From assembly GCF_047302405.1 (NCBI RefSeq), contig NZ_CP154853.1, positions 3,720,001 to 3,784,000 on the forward strand: 64,000 bases of DNA, in the 5' to 3' direction. The first letter of the stretch is position 1. The number at the start of each line of letters is the position of its first letter. This document shows positions 1 to 7,950 of the stretch, piece after piece. Source of the DNA: Alkalihalobacillus sp047302405. GTDB lineage: Bacteria; Bacillota; Bacilli; Bacillales; Bacillaceae_D. The notes below the pieces were generated by a model. The model saw nothing but the letters and a program-made list of their open reading frames with translations. It was not told the origin of the DNA and searched no databases. Both the position numbers and the translations under genes were made by a program.

Positions 1-817
1 AAATATCATCAGGAACGTTTAACCCTTCATCTTGAATCGCGCGCATTGCGCCAATTGCCATTGTATCTCCTGCAACATATACAGCTGTCGGCTTCTCTTT
101 TAAAGCAAGGAGTTTTTTCATTGCTTGATAGCCTCCTTCATAAGAGAAAAATCCGCCATCAACAACATAATCACTAGGAATTTGTAATTGCAATCGTTCT
201 ACACTATTAAAGAACCCTTTAGATCTTTCAGTACCAGCAAATGTAGTTTTGTGTCCACAAATATGGGCAATTTTTCGATGTCCAAGTGAATGTAAGTAAT
301 CGACGACTAATTCACTCCCTTGATAATTATTGCTATAAACAACACTCGTATTATTACTGTGTAAATCAAGTACAACACTAGGAAGAGCAGAGTCTATTAA
401 TTTATTCACTTCACGATCATCATAATGTGAACTAAAGACTACGACTCCATCAACACCACGGTGGAGAGCATGATCAATATAACTTTTCGTTTCTCCTCCA
501 ACCTTTTTGCTTAAAAAGATAATATCGTAACCAAATCGTTCAACATATTTTTTAAATCCTTCAATGACGCCATTAAAAAATGGATGCTTTATGCCTAACC
601 CGAGATCTTCTGCAAAAATAACTCCAATTGCCCAAGATTTTTTGGTCGTTAATGATCGAGCAATTGAATTTGGGTAATACCCCATCTCCTCTACAGCATC
701 TAAGATGATTTTTTTCGTTTTTTCACTGACATCTGTATAATTATTTAAAGCTCTTGATACAGTCGTGATCGAAAATCCTGTCTTTTTAGCAATATCATAA
801 ATTGTTGTCATATTCAT
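1..817 (-). CDS. LacI-family transcriptional regulator (3' end outside window)
   Basis: Translating the minus strand from the ATG at 815-817 gives about 272 residues without a stop, running off the left edge. The N-terminus (MNMTTIYDIAKKTGFSITTV, then SRALNN) is the LacI helix-turn-helix plus hinge, followed by a periplasmic-binding-like effector domain (DGVVVFSS, GHRKIAHICG, VYVAGDTMAIGA). A second ATG two codons later (809-811) is equally possible. LacI proteins of this type repress sugar genes and release DNA when a sugar binds; the sugar cannot be told from the sequence. A perfect palindrome just upstream suggests autorepression. It is separated from the formate-type operon by a terminator, so its targets probably lie to the left, outside the window. 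Confidence 0.9.
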   Translation of the reverse strand, partial: MNMTTIYDIAKKTGFSITTVSRALNNYTDVSEKTKKIILDAVEEMGYYPNSIARSLTTKKSWAIGVIFAEDLGLGIKHPFFNGVIEGFKKYVERFGYDIIFLSKKVGGETKSYIDHALHRGVDGVVVFSSHYDDREVNKLIDSALPSVVLDLHSNNTSVVYSNNYQGSELVVDYLHSLGHRKIAHICGHKTTFAGTERSKGFFNSVERLQLQIPSDYVVDGGFFSYEGGYQAMKKLLALKEKPTAVYVAGDTMAIGAMRAIQDEGLNVPDDI

Positions 818-829
818 TCAAACCTACTT

Positions 830-845
830 TCGAAAGCGCTTTCGA
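830..845. promoter_or_regulatory. LacI-type operator palindrome
   Basis: Perfect 16-bp palindrome TCGAAAGCGCTTTCGA, centred between 837 and 838 and ending 13 bp upstream of the LacI start. The central CG with flanking AAAG/CTTT is the usual LacI/CcpA-family operator form. Its position points to autoregulation of the adjacent gene; that is inference. Confidence 0.7.
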
Positions 846-919
846 TTTCATTATAATTTTCAGACTATTGGATGTCAATTAAAATTTTTTGTTAAGAGAT
901 TTCATCGATTAGAGTGTCC

Positions 920-945
920 TATCAGGTGATAAAAATGACCTGATA
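920..945. other. Small hairpin TATCAGGT/ACCTGATA
   Basis: An 8-bp perfect inverted repeat with a 10-nt A-rich loop lies between the LacI gene and the fdh terminator. It has no T-run on either side, so it is not a clear terminator; it could be a protein-binding site in the LacI upstream region. Confidence 0.3.
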
Positions 946-977
946 AACGCAGCTTATCTCTGCTTTTTAAACATGTA

Positions 978-1015
978 AAAAAAGCTACTGATAAGATATT
1001 CAACCTTATCAGTAA
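978..1015 (-). terminator. Intrinsic terminator of the fdh operon
   Basis: The stem TACTGATAAG (986-995) pairs with CTTATCAGTA (1005-1014). On the minus strand it is followed by a run of seven T. It lies 18 bp past the stop of the oxidoreductase gene. Confidence 0.85.
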
Positions 1016-1032
1016 CTCCATCAGATTTATCC

Positions 1033-3390
1033 TTATTCAGCTGTCATTTCTAAGTCATCTACTTTTTTCTCTAAATACTGAATATCTTTACGGGCATTGA
1101 ACCGTTCTGCTTTTTCTAATTTAACGGCGACATTATAGCTTGGGATTTTAGCCAACTTCTCATAAACCCCTTTTGGTAATAGGAAGTTTCCTTCTGGGAA
1201 GTGAACTTCTAGGTTGCCACGGGCAATATCAACAAAACGAGCTTTACCAGTAAATACACCATGCTGATTGTAAACAACGACTAATTCACGCTCTGTGATG
1301 CTTAAATCTTTTGCATCCTCTGCATTTAATAAGACATCATAACGCTCGGCATCGTTAAAACCATCTTTTTCACTGTAAACCATTGAGTTGAATTGCTTTC
1401 CACGTCTCGTTGTTACATAGAAATCACCCGATACTTTATTTAAGTTTGGAATATCAACAGGAATTAATGTTCCTTTTCCATCTGGAGTTGGGCAAATGCC
1501 ATCCTCACATAACCAAGCTCCCCCCCATTGGAAGACATCACCTTGTTTTTTCAAATGTTGAACGCCCTCGTAATTCGGGTTTGCTTTCGCCATTTCTTCA
1601 CGGATCGCTTGGCCATCCTTGAAGTCGACTAGATGAGCTGTTTCTGGTTTAACTCGCTTCGCTAAGTCGATATAAATTTTCCACTCCGAACGTGCTTCTT
1701 CAATTTCTTGCTTATTTCCCTCAATTTTTGGAGAGAAATAAACCATACGCTCTGTTGAAGTGGACGTTCCACCACCATCTTGCTCATAACGTGTTTTCGC
1801 TGGTAACACGATGACCGCTTCTTTTGCATCGACAAGGGTAGATGTATTAAAAATAATGTCTTGATGGACACGGATTTCGAGTTCTGAAAGAGCTTTTTCA
1901 ATAAACTTTGGATCAGGCATTGTTTCTAAGAAATTACCGCCGGATAAATAATACATTTTCACTTTGCGCTCATTATCCTCCGGTAATAAACAGTTCTCTA
2001 GGGAAACACCTAAAACATCCCCTTGCCATTTAGGAAGCTCAAAATTCCATAGCTTTTCAATCCGTTCAATATTTTTCTCATCAAAATCTCCACCAGGTAA
2101 TACGAATGGGTCAGCTCCCATTTCTCCACTTCCTTGAACACTTGAGTGACCGCGGATTGGCATTACTCCTGTATGCTCACGCCCTAAGAAACCACGTAGT
2201 TGAGCAAGATTAGCTACTTGTGAAATATTATCGGAAGCAAATGTATGCATTGTTAAACCTAAAGACCAAACAAAAATTCCAGATTTGCTCTTCGCAAGTA
2301 ACAGTGCTAGCTCTCCGATACGGTCTTTTGTTACACCAGAAGACTCGACGATTTCATCCCAAGATTGTTCATTTACCTTTTGTTTTAATTCATCATAACC
2401 ATTGACATGCTTTTGAACGAAGTCATGATCAACCGCTGAACCGTGCTCCTCTTCTTCCATTTCAAACCAATGCTTCATAATTCCATGCATAAACGCAATA
2501 TCGCCACCAATGTTTACTTGGTAGAAGTCATCAGCAAGCTTTGTTCCGAATAACGCCGATTCTCCCACTGATGGAATCCAATAGTTTTCCATAGCCGGCT
2601 CACGATATGGGTTAATACAAATAATTTTTGTCCCTTTTCGTTTAGCTGCGTACATATATTTTGTTGAAACAGGCTGGTTATTGGCTGCAACCGAGCCCCA
2701 GAAAACAATCACGTCAGAGCCAATCCAATCTTTATAGTTACAGCTTGATGCCCCAATCCCAAGCGACCGTTTTAATGCCGTTTTGGACGGAGAGTGACAA
2801 ATCCTTGAGGCATTATCAATATTATTCGTTCCAAGGAAGCGAGATACTTTTGCTGCTACATAATAAGATTCATTTGTAATTCCTCTTGATGTTAAGAAAA
2901 AGCTATAATTTTTTGGATCTAATTTTTTCATCTTATCAGCAATCATATCCATCGCTTCATCCCAATCAATACGAGAGAATTTACGCTCTCCAGGACGGCG
3001 GATTAGAGGATATGGAATACGGCCTAACTCACGGAGCTCGGCACTTGTATACTTTCTTAATTCATCAATGTCCGCGTGAACGATTTCTTCTTTCATCGCT
3101 GGCATTGTATTTAAACGTAGAACATTTAATCTCGTCGTACAAACGTGCGGCCCTGCTAGAGTTTGGTCATAAAGTCCAGAAACACCTAGTGCACAGCCAT
3201 CACAAACCCCTTTTGTAATAATGTTCTTTGCGTAATTTAAGTTATCTTTATTATGCCAAACGACCTTCATCGTTTCACGAATATGATGTGGTTTTACTTT
3301 CCCAAGACCAAACGGAACCTTACTAACCCATAAATCAGGTGTAAGGGTTTTCGGTAATTTAATTGGGCCTGTATGTTTTGTTTTCCCCAT
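1033..3390 (-). CDS. Molybdopterin oxidoreductase, FdhF/YdeP (formate dehydrogenase alpha-like) family
   Basis: 785 residues, the full size of the YdeP-like subfamily. N-terminal cysteines C63-x2-C66 and C84 (KGVCDGCALGVSGL, HVC) are those expected for an iron-sulfur cluster. C198 in RICHSPS is the likely molybdenum ligand, so a cysteine rather than selenocysteine enzyme. The C-terminal dinucleotide-binding domain starts near GDFYVTTRRG. The protein lacks the extra ferredoxin-like N-terminal domain of NAD-linked formate dehydrogenases, so its electron acceptor is unknown. It is last in an operon with an MpsC-like gene and an OFA transporter and lies opposite fdhD, which favours a formate or related substrate. 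Family assignment is firm; formate oxidation is inferred. Confidence 0.85.
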   Translation of the reverse strand: MGKTKHTGPIKLPKTLTPDLWVSKVPFGLGKVKPHHIRETMKVVWHNKDNLNYAKNIITKGVCDGCALGVSGLYDQTLAGPHVCTTRLNVLRLNTMPAMKEEIVHADIDELRKYTSAELRELGRIPYPLIRRPGERKFSRIDWDEAMDMIADKMKKLDPKNYSFFLTSRGITNESYYVAAKVSRFLGTNNIDNASRICHSPSKTALKRSLGIGASSCNYKDWIGSDVIVFWGSVAANNQPVSTKYMYAAKRKGTKIICINPYREPAMENYWIPSVGESALFGTKLADDFYQVNIGGDIAFMHGIMKHWFEMEEEEHGSAVDHDFVQKHVNGYDELKQKVNEQSWDEIVESSGVTKDRIGELALLLAKSKSGIFVWSLGLTMHTFASDNISQVANLAQLRGFLGREHTGVMPIRGHSSVQGSGEMGADPFVLPGGDFDEKNIERIEKLWNFELPKWQGDVLGVSLENCLLPEDNERKVKMYYLSGGNFLETMPDPKFIEKALSELEIRVHQDIIFNTSTLVDAKEAVIVLPAKTRYEQDGGGTSTSTERMVYFSPKIEGNKQEIEEARSEWKIYIDLAKRVKPETAHLVDFKDGQAIREEMAKANPNYEGVQHLKKQGDVFQWGGAWLCEDGICPTPDGKGTLIPVDIPNLNKVSGDFYVTTRRGKQFNSMVYSEKDGFNDAERYDVLLNAEDAKDLSITERELVVVYNQHGVFTGKARFVDIARGNLEVHFPEGNFLLPKGVYEKLAKIPSYNVAVKLEKAERFNARKDIQYLEKKVDDLEMTAE

Positions 3391-3477
3391 AACAAATCAC
3401 TCCTCAAAAAAATTTCTACTTAATACAAGCATATGATGACTCGTATTCATAATGTACTGGCTTATGCTCCTACAAAG

Positions 3478-3531
3478 ACAAAAAACCACCGTTCAACTAA
3501 TAAACGAGCCTTAGTAGATAAACGATGGTTT
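3478..3531 (-). terminator. Intercistronic terminator or attenuator before the oxidoreductase gene
   Basis: On the minus strand AAACCATCGTT (3531-3521) pairs with AACGGTGGTTT (3493-3483), with an inner TACTAA/TTATTAG-like helix, followed by six T. It stands between the MpsC-like gene and the oxidoreductase gene, so it should lower or control read-through into the last gene. Confidence 0.65.
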
Positions 3532-3570
3532 AGCCTTTTGCAGGAGCGCTACCAAGTGCCCGAACCAATT

Positions 3571-3936
3571 TTATTTCTTATTGTTAAACTTCTCTTCAAT
3601 GTTCTCGTCAAAGACAAAGATAGACATTCCAAAGTCACGTTCAATATCAATATCAACAAAGAGGTCCACTAAGTTACTTTGTAATAACTCTTCCATTTCA
3701 AATGGTCTGTTTTTCCGATACATATCTTTGACCATTTCAGTTCTAGCCGCTCGAAGCATTTGTTTACCTTCATCTGCGGATGCAATAAACTTCTCCACAG
3801 GTGAAAGATTTCCCTCCATTTCACAGATCGCCCAGTGTTTACAGAACGTTGTGTTTATCTTACTCGGTCCTTTTCCCATATGTTTTTTACGAAAAGCACG
3901 AACAAGATTACTGAATTCAGCTTCGTATTTATTCAT
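3571..3936 (-). CDS. MpsC-like (DUF2294) protein
   Basis: 121 residues with the DUF2294 signature GKGPSKI (residues 22-28), followed by CEMEGNLSPVEKFIA and a C-terminal half ending DFGMSIFVFDENIEE. DUF2294 corresponds to MpsC, a component linked in the literature to a sodium-translocating or bicarbonate-related membrane-potential system; the molecular role of small stand-alone members is not settled. It is second in a minus-strand operon, after the OFA transporter and before the molybdopterin oxidoreductase. No membrane segment is visible, so it is probably cytoplasmic. The conserved pairing with formate-type genes suggests a link to formate/CO2 or ion balance, but this is inference. Confidence 0.75.
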   Translation of the reverse strand: MNKYEAEFSNLVRAFRKKHMGKGPSKINTTFCKHWAICEMEGNLSPVEKFIASADEGKQMLRAARTEMVKDMYRKNRPFEMEELLQSNLVDLFVDIDIERDFGMSIFVFDENIEEKFNNKK

Positions 3937-3986
3937 TATTCACCCTCGCTCAAAGATTATGGCTCATTCAAACGTTCATCCAGTTT

Positions 3987-5243
3987 TTAGCTAGCCAACT
4001 GCTTTGAATTATTCGCCTCTTTTAATTTCTTTATATCAATTCTTATCACAAGAGAAACAATTAATGCAACTATAAACATGGCACCGAAAATGTAAAGTGT
4101 TCCCGCATAACTATTGGTTGTTTCACGAATCCAGCTGGCAACTGTTGGACCAACAAGTCCTGCTGCTGCCCAAGCTGTTAAAATGTAGCCGTGAATCGCT
4201 CCAAGCTGTTTCGTACCGAAAATATCACCAATATACGCTGGGATCGAGGCAAATCCTCCACCATAACAGGTCATGATTAAAATTAAAATCACTTGGAACA
4301 CGATTGCTGCTGTAATGCTTGGTAAGATAAAGAATGCTCCAATTTGAATCGCGAAGAATGTCGTATAAACGGCCGGACGACCGATATAATCAGATACTGT
4401 GGCCCAACCGATACGACCAAGACCATTAAAGACACCCATAACTCCAACCATTGTAGCTGCCGCTGCTGCTGATAACCCCGCAAGCTCCTGGGCCATTGGT
4501 GAAGCAACCGCTAAGATCGCAATTCCACAGGTTACGTTGATAAAAAGCATCACCCATAAAAACCAGAAACGTCTTGTTTTTACCGCCTCATTTGCTGTTA
4601 ACTGGGCAAGGTCAGGCTTCACATTTGTTCCCCCTGCTGCAAACTCGCTCATATACCCTTCAGGTGGACGCTCTAAGTAAAGAGCCGCACAGATCATAAT
4701 CACAAAATAAACCGCACCTAATGTGTAAAAAGTCGATGAAATCCCAACTGAATCAATTAACGATCCCATAATAGGACTTGCAATCATTGCGGCAAAACCA
4801 AATCCCATAATCGCAAGACCTGTAGCTAATCCACGACGGTCTGGGAACCACTTTACTAAGGTTGATACTGGTGTAATATAACCAACACCTAAACCAATTC
4901 CTCCTAAAACCCCGTAACAGACATATAAGAGCCATAACGATTCCATCGCTGTTGCAAAACCAGATCCTATCATCCCTACTCCAAAGAAACTAGCTGATAC
5001 AATCCCTGAAATTTTTGGACCATACTTCTCTACAAAATGACCCATAAATGCTGCTGAAAGACCTAAAAATAAGATAGCAATACTAAATGTTAAAGAAATA
5101 GAGCTCAACCCCCAACCAAACTGGTCATGTAGTGGGTTTGTAAAGACACTCCAAGCATAAACGGAACCGATAGAAATATGGATACCGACAGCAGCAAGAG
5201 CAATCAGCCACCTATTCTTTGTCTTTTTTACTTGTTCACTCAC
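3987..5243 (-). CDS. OFA-family MFS transporter (oxalate/formate antiporter-like)
   Basis: The protein has 12 predicted membrane segments and the OFA signature near its start (GSVYAWSVFTNPLHDQFGW, first membrane helix). Family members exchange small carboxylates such as formate or oxalate. The ATG at 5261 reads straight through the AGGAGG ribosome site (5258-5253), so the better start is the GTG at 5243-5241, nine bases beyond that site; this gives 418 residues. It is first in the operon with the MpsC-like gene and the molybdopterin oxidoreductase, which fits supply or export of the enzyme's substrate. A terminator and a structured leader sit directly upstream, so expression is probably controlled by attenuation. 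Confidence 0.85.
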   Translation of the reverse strand: MSEQVKKTKNRWLIALAAVGIHISIGSVYAWSVFTNPLHDQFGWGLSSISLTFSIAILFLGLSAAFMGHFVEKYGPKISGIVSASFFGVGMIGSGFATAMESLWLLYVCYGVLGGIGLGVGYITPVSTLVKWFPDRRGLATGLAIMGFGFAAMIASPIMGSLIDSVGISSTFYTLGAVYFVIMICAALYLERPPEGYMSEFAAGGTNVKPDLAQLTANEAVKTRRFWFLWVMLFINVTCGIAILAVASPMAQELAGLSAAAAATMVGVMGVFNGLGRIGWATVSDYIGRPAVYTTFFAIQIGAFFILPSITAAIVFQVILILIMTCYGGGFASIPAYIGDIFGTKQLGAIHGYILTAWAAAGLVGPTVASWIRETTNSYAGTLYIFGAMFIVALIVSLVIRIDIKKLKEANNSKQLAS

Positions 5244-5268
5244 TTTCTTTTTCCTCCTCATGTCATAA

Positions 5269-5338
5269 TAAAAAAATCGTCGTCACTTTTAAAGAATATA
5301 GCTAAATAAGCTATAGATCCTTAAAAGTGGCGACGATT
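5269..5338 (-). terminator. Leader terminator upstream of the OFA transporter
   Basis: An 18-bp stem (5338-5321 with 5292-5275, one G-T pair) encloses a second perfect helix TATAGCT/AGCTATA (5297-5315). On the minus strand it is followed by a T-run ending 11 bases before the AGGAGG site. A terminator between promoter and start codon implies control by attenuation. Confidence 0.85.
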
Positions 5339-5340
5339 AG

Positions 5341-5436
5341 TTTTAAGCAGGGAACGCTACTTAAATCCCAATAGAAATCGCTTTCAGTATGTAACGATTC
5401 AAGCCAGGCAACAGGGTCGCTATTCCTGCACTTAAA
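5341..5436 (-). promoter_or_regulatory. Candidate riboswitch or other structured leader RNA, class not recognised
   Basis: On the minus strand TTTAAG-T-GCAGG-AA (5436-5423) pairs with TT-C-CCTGC-TTAAA (5354-5342), making a long closing stem. Inside are a hairpin AATCG/CGATT (5400-5376) and two direct copies of TAGCG (5422-5418, 5359-5355). The 3' strand of the closing stem, CTTAAAA (5347-5341), can also pair with TTTTAAG in the 5' arm of the terminator (5326-5320), so closing-stem formation and terminator folding could be linked. The downstream operon encodes a molybdopterin enzyme. I could not match it to a known class, Moco included. Confidence 0.5.
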
Positions 5437-5618
5437 TGTTACAAATTTATGAATGCTTCTTCCCTAAATCATAACTTGTTTTGTAACCATTTTCAATATA
5501 ATTTACGCTTTTTAAAGAACTTTTATCAATCATCTCATTCGTTTTGATACCACTTGTCACCATCACAAGATTGTGTTTAGATAAAATCAATCATTTGACA
5601 GAGAGTGGGTAGATTTAA

Positions 5619-6437
5619 ATGGAGGAGTCATTAAGTCTCAAAAGGTCGATCATCAAATATCAAAACAAGCAATTTATAGAAACAGAAGACGAAATCGTCA
5701 TTGAATTCCCTTTAACCATTATGATAAACGGAGAGGAGTTTGCAACGATGGTATGTAGCCCATTCCATTTAGAAGAACTCGTCATCGGCTTTTTGGCTTC
5801 TGAAGGCGTCATCCGTTTCCGAAAAGAAATTAAAGATTTTAAGCTTGATATTGGGGCTGGCTTCGCTCACATCGAATTAATTCAAGATAAATTTGTTAGC
5901 CAACAGACATTCTCCAAACGATTTATTGGCTCATGCTGCGGGAAAAGTCGCCAATTTTATTTTCAAAACGATGTCAGAACAGCTAAAACATCGATGTCAA
6001 AAACGAAGATAACAGCCGAACAGTGTATCCAACTTATGAAAAAAATGCAATCTGAAAGTGTTGTTTTCAAACAAACAGGTGGGGTTCATAATGCAGCCCT
6101 TTGCTCTAGCAACGAGTTAATAGTCAGTCGCACCGACATTGGTCGTCACAATGCCCTCGATAAACTATTTGGTTATTCCTTATTAAATCAAATTTCGGTC
6201 AAGGATAAAATCCTTGTGTTTAGTGGACGAATCTCTTCTGAAATTTTAACAAAAGCCGCTAAAATAGGAGTTGGAATCGTATTATCGAAATCAGCGCCCA
6301 CCGATTTAGCGATTAAGCTTGCAGAGGATCTGAACATCACCGCCATTGGATTTATACGGAACGGCTCTTTTAATATTTACTCGCACCCAGAAAGAATTGT
6401 CTTAGAAAATCAAACTGTAAAGGAGGAGAGAAAATGA
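5619..6437 (+). CDS. fdhD: Sulfurtransferase FdhD, formate dehydrogenase maturation
   Basis: 272 residues, normal FdhD length. FdhD moves sulfur from a cysteine desulfurase to the molybdenum cofactor so that formate dehydrogenases become active; it is cytoplasmic. Visible marks are the cysteine loop GSCCGKSRQF (C106, C107), the QTGGVHNAAL segment and the RTDIGRHNALDKLFG block. Many FdhD proteins have CGxCG here; a CCGK form is usual in bacilli. It is divergent from the OFA/oxidoreductase operon and its TGA overlaps the ATG of the next small gene (ATGA), indicating translational coupling. The partner enzyme is most likely the oxidoreductase at 1033-3390. Confidence 0.93.
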   Translation: MEESLSLKRSIIKYQNKQFIETEDEIVIEFPLTIMINGEEFATMVCSPFHLEELVIGFLASEGVIRFRKEIKDFKLDIGAGFAHIELIQDKFVSQQTFSKRFIGSCCGKSRQFYFQNDVRTAKTSMSKTKITAEQCIQLMKKMQSESVVFKQTGGVHNAALCSSNELIVSRTDIGRHNALDKLFGYSLLNQISVKDKILVFSGRISSEILTKAAKIGVGIVLSKSAPTDLAIKLAEDLNITAIGFIRNGSFNIYSHPERIVLENQTVKEERK

Positions 6438-6664
6438 GTTCTTGTAAGCTCGATCACCCATTAGAAGATGTAAAAGCAAAATTAGCTTCTCAGCAACAGT
6501 TTTTACCATCCGCTCTTTATCAAAAGTGTACCGCTTATTTGGAAACGGAACGGAGCCAAGTCGCGTTAAATGAATTATTTCATTTGTTAAAGAAATATGA
6601 TTTAGCTGATAGTCATGAGCAACTGAGTCGGAATGAAAAAATAAGTAAGTTGATAGAAGGTTAA
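6434..6664 (+). CDS. Small protein of unknown function coupled to fdhD
   Basis: 76 residues, starting at the ATG that overlaps the fdhD stop codon, with AAGGAGGAGAG as ribosome site. The sequence is charged and helical, begins MSSCKLDHPLEDV and has cysteines at positions 4 and 31 (LYQKCTAYLE) but no CxxC pair and no membrane segment. The coupling to fdhD suggests a part in maturation or control of the molybdopterin enzyme. I recognise no family. Confidence 0.75.
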   Translation: MSSCKLDHPLEDVKAKLASQQQFLPSALYQKCTAYLETERSQVALNELFHLLKKYDLADSHEQLSRNEKISKLIEG

Positions 6665-6954
6665 TACGAAACTCGGATATTGAGCAGTTAAATAAATGTT
6701 TAATTAAAATCTTTGAGTGGAGATAGGGACAAAAAACTCCTATGATACGAAAGACAGGTAACATTTATTGGGATCGTAGTGGGTAGCACTCTATTCACCG
6801 CTCCCGAAAATCATGCTCCGCTAAGAAAGAGGATAAGTCTTCTCATTCCTTTTGTAATATAAAATAAGTAATTTCCATTAAAAAAGTTAGATGACCGTCA
6901 TTTCTAGTCATCTAACTCTTTTTTAAGGGTTTTGTCCCAGCCTCTACATTCAGA
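6665..6954. other. Intergenic region, convergent fdhD and manA operons
   Basis: About 290 bases. Apart from the shared terminator at 6880-6922 I see no gene. A short stretch near 6791-6825 (CGCTCCCGAAAA, then CTCCGCT) faintly resembles one edge of the 120-bp repeat found near 13 kb, but is too short to call. Confidence 0.5.
6880..6922. terminator. Bidirectional intrinsic terminator
   Basis: GTTAGATGAC (6886-6895) pairs with GTCATCTAAC (6907-6916), with an A-run before and a T-run after. It serves both the fdhD operon on the plus strand and manA on the minus strand. Confidence 0.9.
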
Positions 6955-7902
6955 TTAAGTATGTGAAACAATCATTTCCGCTTCTCCCTTTAATTGATAG
7001 TTTGATAGTGTCGTTGGCAGGATAAAATGGGCTCCTTTAGTTATTTCATATGTGCTTCCTTCCACGATTAAAGTAGCTTCTCCGTCTAGTACACTCACAA
7101 GTAAATATTTATTATCAATCTTACCGGAAAAATCTCCGAATAACTCCCAATGATAGACTGTAAAATAGTCTCCTTGCTCAAGACAAACTTGTGTAAGTCC
7201 ATTTTTTCTAATGACTTCTTGCTTACGTTGCATATCTTGGTGTGGTACTGTTGTCACCACAATAGATTGGTCGATATGTACTTCGCGTCTATTGCCCTTA
7301 TCGTCCGTACGGTTATAATCATAAACTCGATAGGTCAGATCTGAATTCTGCTGAATTTCTAAAATCGTGATTCCTGCTCCAATCGCGTGAATCGTTCCAC
7401 TTGGTACAACAAAGAAATCTCCAGGCTTTACTTTTACTCTCCTCAACAGCGCATTCCAATCTTCCTGATTAATCAGTTCTATTAACTCTTCTCTTGAACT
7501 CGCATTATGACCAAATATAATTTCAGCATTTTCTTCACAATCAATGATATACCAACATTCATTCTTTCCTAATTGACCGTTTTCATAAATAGAAGCATAA
7601 TTGTCATTTGGATGAACTTGGACTGATAGATCCTCTGTAGCATCAAGGATTTTTACGAGCAAAGGAAACTGCTCACCCTCCTCATATCCAAATAATTTCC
7701 GATGGCTTTCCCACACTTGATTAAGAGTATGACCTTCTAGCTTCCCATTTTTAATTGGACATGGCCCATTCGGGTGTGCTGAAATGGCCCAACATTCACC
7801 TGTTTTATTAGTAGGAATGGCGTATCCAAATTCGCTTTTTAACTTTTCCCCACCCCAAATACGTTCATGAAAGATCGGTTCTAAAAATAACGGTTCTCTC
7901 AT
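6955..7902 (-). CDS. manA: Mannose-6-phosphate isomerase, class I
   Basis: 315 residues, the normal length of the Bacillus-type enzyme, a cytoplasmic zinc protein that converts mannose-6-phosphate to fructose-6-phosphate. Seen are the cupin motif LSVQVHPND (zinc ligand H97), the segment GECWAISAHPNGPC and the second-half motif VPSGTIHAIGAG. It is the last gene of the minus-strand locus, 48 bp after the GmuE-type kinase and before a strong terminator. Its place completes the route from imported mannosides to glycolysis: mannosidases release mannose, the kinase phosphorylates it, ManA isomerises it. A second manA copy elsewhere in the genome would be usual. Confidence 0.95.
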   Translation of the reverse strand: MREPLFLEPIFHERIWGGEKLKSEFGYAIPTNKTGECWAISAHPNGPCPIKNGKLEGHTLNQVWESHRKLFGYEEGEQFPLLVKILDATEDLSVQVHPNDNYASIYENGQLGKNECWYIIDCEENAEIIFGHNASSREELIELINQEDWNALLRRVKVKPGDFFVVPSGTIHAIGAGITILEIQQNSDLTYRVYDYNRTDDKGNRREVHIDQSIVVTTVPHQDMQRKQEVIRKNGLTQVCLEQGDYFTVYHWELFGDFSGKIDNKYLLVSVLDGEATLIVEGSTYEITKGAHFILPTTLSNYQLKGEAEMIVSHT

Positions 7903-7950
7903 AAGAATTTACCTCCACTTCACTGAATATTCAGTAAATAATCAAAACTA

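Noticed and set aside
36..817. LacI protein as local repressor of the fdh operon
   Set aside because: A terminator and opposite functional context separate them; no second copy of its operator was found upstream of the fdh genes.
2886..3218. Plus-strand open frame of 110 codons
   Set aside because: Lies fully inside the molybdopterin oxidoreductase gene in antisense and has no protein-like pattern.
5341..5436. Assignment of the leader to the Moco riboswitch class
   Set aside because: The operon content fits, but I could not match the conserved core of that motif; left as an unidentified class.
6402..6764. Minus-strand open frame of 120 codons
   Set aside because: Antisense to fdhD and the coupled small gene, no ribosome site, low-complexity composition.
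6791..6825. Fragment of the GC-rich repeat
   Set aside because: Only about 25 bases resemble one edge of the repeat; too short to separate from chance.
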